A stretch of DNA of 8,398 bases from the NCBI GenBank assembly GCA_027717875.1, contig JALLOL010000105.1:1-8398 (forward strand). The letters are read 5' to 3'. A program made the position numbers and the translations under genes. The notes under the pieces are model-generated. The model was not told where the DNA came from and searched no databases. It saw only the letters and a program-made list of their open reading frames with translations. Positions within the stretch are counted from its first letter, which is position 1, and every line of letters begins with the position of its first letter. Below are positions 6,019 through 8,398 of the stretch, piece by piece. Source of the stretch: Acidobacteria bacterium AH-259-L09 (GTDB lineage: Bacteria > Acidobacteriota > UBA6911 > RPQK01).

Positions 6019-6966
6019 TTGGTCGCCCCATATGCCTCGGCGGCGAGCATCGTCCAACTGGGTCCAGAAATCTCGTTGACTCGTGTAGTCTCGAAAATGA
6101 TCTCGAAGGGGATCGCTTTCAAGGATGCGAGAATAGGCAAAAGAAGCAAGTCGCTCCATTTGACGAGTACGCTGCAGAGCGACATGCTCCCTGTCCTCTC
6201 CGGGATAAGCTTGCAATGATTGGTCCCAGTCATTGAGATGCTCGGCATCACTTCGCATATCGAACGCTTCACCCAGTATCCTCCTAGATTCGTCACCTGG
6301 CTTGGCGAACGTCTGGCAACGGTGAATAAACTGCCTCCTGGTACTGCCAACATCAGGCAGGATTAGGGCTTCCAGGGATCTGATAAACTGGTGAATCCGT
6401 TCGTGACCGGTTTCCTGTTCTAGGCCATTCATCAGGACATTGAGACCTCTGATCGCACGATCGTACCCTTCAGCACTCGACTCCATTTCCACCAGAGACG
6501 TTCTAAATCGAGTCGCTTGTTCCAAACGATCCAAACTCAGCGAGTACCGTGTGTATCCCCTGGTCTGGCGAAATTGCCCAAGCTCGAACATCTGACGAAC
6601 AATGGGTTCCCCGTTTACCACCGATCCCTTCAGAAGATGGGCTGCGTCGTATTCCAAAACTCCCGAAAGTTGCAACAGATAGAACGTCTGTGACAAATGT
6701 TTTCCCAGCTCCTCATGCTCGTGATCTAAAATCTCCGGATTTTCGCTTGGCTTGCTTCGGACCAGAACGAGATTGGATTGATTTAGGTTTTCCGTGCGAA
6801 GGGAACCGATCCATTTTGTCCAGTGAGACTGCACATCAAGAGGCATCGCCGAGAGCACCAAAGTTCCGTCAGAGATCTGCGTGCTCTGCTCCTCAGCCCG
6901 ATCACAATACACATTCTTGACTGCCAGAAGGGCAAACTTATGTCCATCTTCGAACGTAAACGGCAT
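5956..6966 (-). CDS. Probable Apea-like HEPN-domain protein (possible RNase, defence cargo)
   Basis: A 336-aa soluble protein. The middle part has the pattern of Apea-like HEPN domains: a helix IHQFIRSLEALILPD (191-205), a helix RRQFIHRCQTFA (210-221), then a helix ILGEAFDMRSDAEHL (230-244). The last holds R238-SDAE-H243, the R-x4-6-H motif that is catalytic in HEPN ribonucleases. The N-terminal 160 residues are mixed alpha/beta and unassigned; the C-terminus (about 260-336) is helical, as in this group. HEPN proteins of mobile elements are often toxins or abortive-infection effectors that cut RNA. No antitoxin gene (such as a MNT nucleotidyltransferase) is adjacent, so it would act alone or under another control. 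ATG 6966 is the only long start but has no clear ribosome binding site. The family call is from pattern, not a search. Confidence 0.75.
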   Translation of the reverse strand: MPFTFEDGHKFALLAVKNVYCDRAEEQSTQISDGTLVLSAMPLDVQSHWTKWIGSLRTENLNQSNLVLVRSKPSENPEILDHEHEELGKHLSQTFYLLQLSGVLEYDAAHLLKGSVVNGEPIVRQMFELGQFRQTRGYTRYSLSLDRLEQATRFRTSLVEMESSAEGYDRAIRGLNVLMNGLEQETGHERIHQFIRSLEALILPDVGSTRRQFIHRCQTFAKPGDESRRILGEAFDMRSDAEHLNDWDQSLQAYPGEDREHVALQRTRQMERLASFAYSRILESDPLRDHFRDYTSQRDFWTQLDDARRRGIWGDQLDLALIQLVHSYHADAFFSM

Positions 6967-7199
6967 GGCACATCGCAGATTAATCGATAGGCCACATCCT
7001 GTTCAATGTCCCGGTGTCTACACGACTCTGCACCTTGTTGCGTTCCTGCTTGCTCACACAAATGCGAATTGTCGTGAGTTGATTGCAGTCGTTTGTTTCT
7101 ACACAGAAACTGAAGGGAGTCCGTATTCGAGAAACTATGGGTGCAGTTGTGTCTGGGCTATTCGTCGAATTGACGCGCGGATAATGGCAAGTCACGCGA
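6967..7199. other. Intergenic stretch with no recognised feature
   Basis: About 230 bases between the divergently oriented HEPN gene and the recombinase remnant. It should contain the HEPN promoter, but no convincing -35/-10 pair was found on the minus strand; TTGAAC lies upstream with only a poor -10. ORFs crossing it have no recognisable protein content. Part may be eroded 5' sequence of the recombinase gene. Confidence 0.4.
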
Positions 7200-7763
7200 T
7201 TGCGTTCCTGGGTGATCTACGTGAGGATTCTGGTCGCCTTCAGCTGGCCATGGCCTCACGGACGGAATCCTTCGGGGCTGGGACATATCTTCAAGGAGTA
7301 TGTTGATGAGGGTATCAGTGGGAGTAAGGACAGCAGGCCTGCTCTCAATGAGCTGATGAATGATGCCAAGAAGAGACGGTTTGATGTGGTGCTGGTGTGG
7401 AGGTTTGACAGGTTTGCCAGGAGTACAAAGCACCTCATTCTGGCCCTGGAGGAGTTCAGGAATCTGGGCATTGACTTTGTGAGCTACCAGGAGAACATCG
7501 ACACTTCCAGCCCGCTGGGAAGCGCCATCTTCACCATCATAAGCGCGGTGGCGCAGCCGGAGCGCGACATCATCGCGGAGCGGGTGAAGGCAGGGTTGAG
7601 GAGGGCCAAGGAGAATGGGAAGCAACTGGGAAGGCCAAAATCACCTATTGATCCAGGACGAGTGCGTCGTCTTCGGTCTCAAGGTTTAACCCACCGTGCC
7701 ATAGCCAGTCGCCTCGGTGTTTCACATACCACCGTAGGACAGGTTCTCAAGGGATCCTGGTAG
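7200..7763 (+). pseudogene. Serine recombinase (resolvase/invertase) remnant without catalytic serine
   Basis: From residue 33 onward this is a clear serine recombinase catalytic domain (EYVDEGISGSKDSRPALNEL, VVLVWRFDRFARSTKHL, GSAIFTIISAVAQPERDIIA), with a C-terminal helix-turn-helix (LTHRAIASRLGVSHTTVGQVL). The N-terminus is broken. VIYVRI should continue with the nucleophilic serine and about 25 more residues, but reads LVAFSWPWP instead. Bases 7212-7229 encode VIYVRI, and the next bases give a serine codon only if one T is restored. Near 7281 GGCTGGGACAT(AT)CTTCAAGGAG becomes GWDIFKEY if two bases are removed. At least two frameshifts and a deletion therefore separate it from a working gene. 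A proline replaces the usual leucine in the conserved AQLERD. It has the parts for DNA inversion, resolution or transposition but should be inactive. Confidence 0.85.
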
Positions 7764-7776
7764 GGCTCCATGATCT

Positions 7777-8343
7777 TCAGCTGCCTTCATAGATCAGAAC
7801 TGCTATCCAGGGAAGTGTGTGGGTCAATAGATGAAAGTGAACTGGTTTGTGAGTGTGTAGGGAGATCTCGGAATGCTTAAACGGCTCAACAAGCAACACT
7901 TCGTAGTACAGATAATCGGGTAGCTGCCGGTTGTCGAGGTAAAAGACTCTGTCAATCTCCTCGTCGTTAAATTCCGCTAGTTCCCAGCCGTCAAGGGTAT
8001 CATCGGTAATCGAAGTCGTTGCGTTCTGTACCAGCACTGCACCCGAAATAGAATCTAAAGGGGGACCCTTCTCCAAATCAGTTGGTTGTCCACCACTGCC
8101 TATTTTCCAGTGCCGTTTCCCATCCTGATGGTAGGTAGTGTGGCTTCCACCGGGCATTCCTAAAGCGATGTAAAAACCAGAGGGTCGGCGATTGATCCAA
8201 AGATACTTCCTTCTCAAGTCCCCATTAGTGATTACCCAGCATATTTGATAGGTGTCTACGGCCTCATAGGATGTTTCAGTAGGACGGTTAGTACCTACTT
8301 CTACTAATATTTTTGCGTTGCTGGGGATCGGTGCTTTGGGCAT
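7777..8343 (-). CDS. Unrecognised 188-aa protein
   Basis: A 188-aa soluble protein beginning MPKAPIPSNAKILVEVGTNR. It has no signal peptide or membrane segment and is rich in short beta-like stretches (YQICWVITN, GFYIALGMPGG, YLYYEVLLVEPF) with several Trp and Tyr, so a beta-rich fold is likely. No catalytic motif is evident and I do not recognise a family. ATG 8343 has GGAAAGG six bases upstream and is preferred to the TTG at 8349, which would sit directly against that site. It converges on the serine recombinase remnant with 13 bases between them. A palindromic operator-like site lies just upstream, suggesting that it or a partner is controlled by a dimeric repressor. Its place at the cargo end makes an accessory or defence role possible, without direct evidence. 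Confidence 0.75.
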   Translation of the reverse strand: MPKAPIPSNAKILVEVGTNRPTETSYEAVDTYQICWVITNGDLRRKYLWINRRPSGFYIALGMPGGSHTTYHQDGKRHWKIGSGGQPTDLEKGPPLDSISGAVLVQNATTSITDDTLDGWELAEFNDEEIDRVFYLDNRQLPDYLYYEVLLVEPFKHSEISLHTHKPVHFHLLTHTLPWIAVLIYEGS

Positions 8344-8360
8344 GCCCAACCTTTCCGCAT

Positions 8361-8385
8361 ACTATACTTCCAAGCACCTTGGAAG
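8361..8385 (-). promoter_or_regulatory. Palindromic operator beside a -10-like box
   Basis: On the minus strand CTTCCAAG-GTG-CTTGGAAG (8367-8385) is a perfect inverted repeat with 8-bp arms, followed at once by TATAGT (8361-8366), one base from the -10 consensus. The ATG of the 188-aa gene lies 18 bases further. The palindrome fills the space between the -10 box and a poor -35 position, a classic place for a dimeric repressor. No T-run follows it on either strand, so it is not an intrinsic terminator. Confidence 0.55.
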
Positions 8386-8398
8386 AAAAACCCTACTA

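Noticed and set aside
7038..7210. 11-base direct repeat TTGCGTTCCTG at 7038-7048 and 7200-7210
   Set aside because: Several 11-base repeats are expected by chance in a window of this size, and there is no flanking symmetry to suggest a recombination site.
6881..7306. 141-aa plus-strand ORF across the intergenic region
   Set aside because: It starts antisense to the HEPN gene and ends within the broken recombinase N-terminus in another frame; no protein-like conservation is evident.
7158..7625. 155-aa minus-strand ORF
   Set aside because: It is the antisense shadow of the serine recombinase domain.
129..8398. Second attachment site inside the window
   Set aside because: Scanning by eye for the tRNA 3' end (GTCAGCTCCACCA or GGGTTCGAG) found only unrelated short matches such as TCAGCTCC near 2663, without the CCA end.
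1..8398. CRISPR array
   Set aside because: No series of regularly spaced identical repeats was seen; the only repeat cluster (2410-2570) is irregular and palindromic.

Overview
The window looks like the left end of an integrated mobile element in a bacterial chromosome. A complete tRNA-Ala(GGC) gene with encoded CCA (53-128) follows a short GC-rich flank (38 of the first 52 bases are G or C, counted by hand). The element's tyrosine integrase begins 15 nt after the tRNA and reads back toward it, the usual geometry of an element that uses the 3' end of a tRNA gene as its attachment site. No second copy of the tRNA 3' end was found in the window, so the right boundary is probably outside it. The host cannot be named from sequence alone. 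The style of the integrase, primase and serine recombinase fits environmental groups such as Desulfobacterota, Nitrospirota or NC10, but that is only an impression.

Region 1 (143-4831, all minus strand) is a compact integration and replication module. In transcription order it holds a 39-aa basic ORF with a strong ribosome binding site, a PC4-type single-stranded DNA-binding protein, a PrimPol plus RepA-like ATPase replication protein, a repeat-rich spacer (about 2410-2570) that could be a replication origin, a Topo mini-A protein (a free-standing relative of topoisomerase VI subunit A and Spo11), a small HTH (AlpA/excisionase-like) protein and the integrase. Several junctions overlap (ATGGCTAA between PC4 and primase, GTGA between mini-A and HTH), which indicates translational coupling. 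No capsid, terminase or conjugation gene is visible, so this resembles a plasmid-like or satellite-like integrative element.

Region 2 (4939-8343) is cargo with genes in alternating directions. It holds an unrecognised 267-aa protein ending in a four-cysteine zinc-binding-like motif (+), a doubtful 61-aa ORF or gene remnant (+), a 336-aa protein with a probable Apea-like HEPN domain carrying R-x4-H (-), a decayed serine recombinase that has lost its catalytic serine segment (+), and an unrecognised 188-aa protein (-) preceded by a perfect 8-bp palindrome beside a -10-like hexamer. The HEPN protein is the best candidate for a defence or toxin gene.

The likely working picture: PrimPol-helicase, PC4 protein and mini-A act in replication or processing of the excised element around the repeat-rich spacer, integrase and HTH protein control entry and exit at tRNA-Ala, and the right-hand part carries variable cargo.
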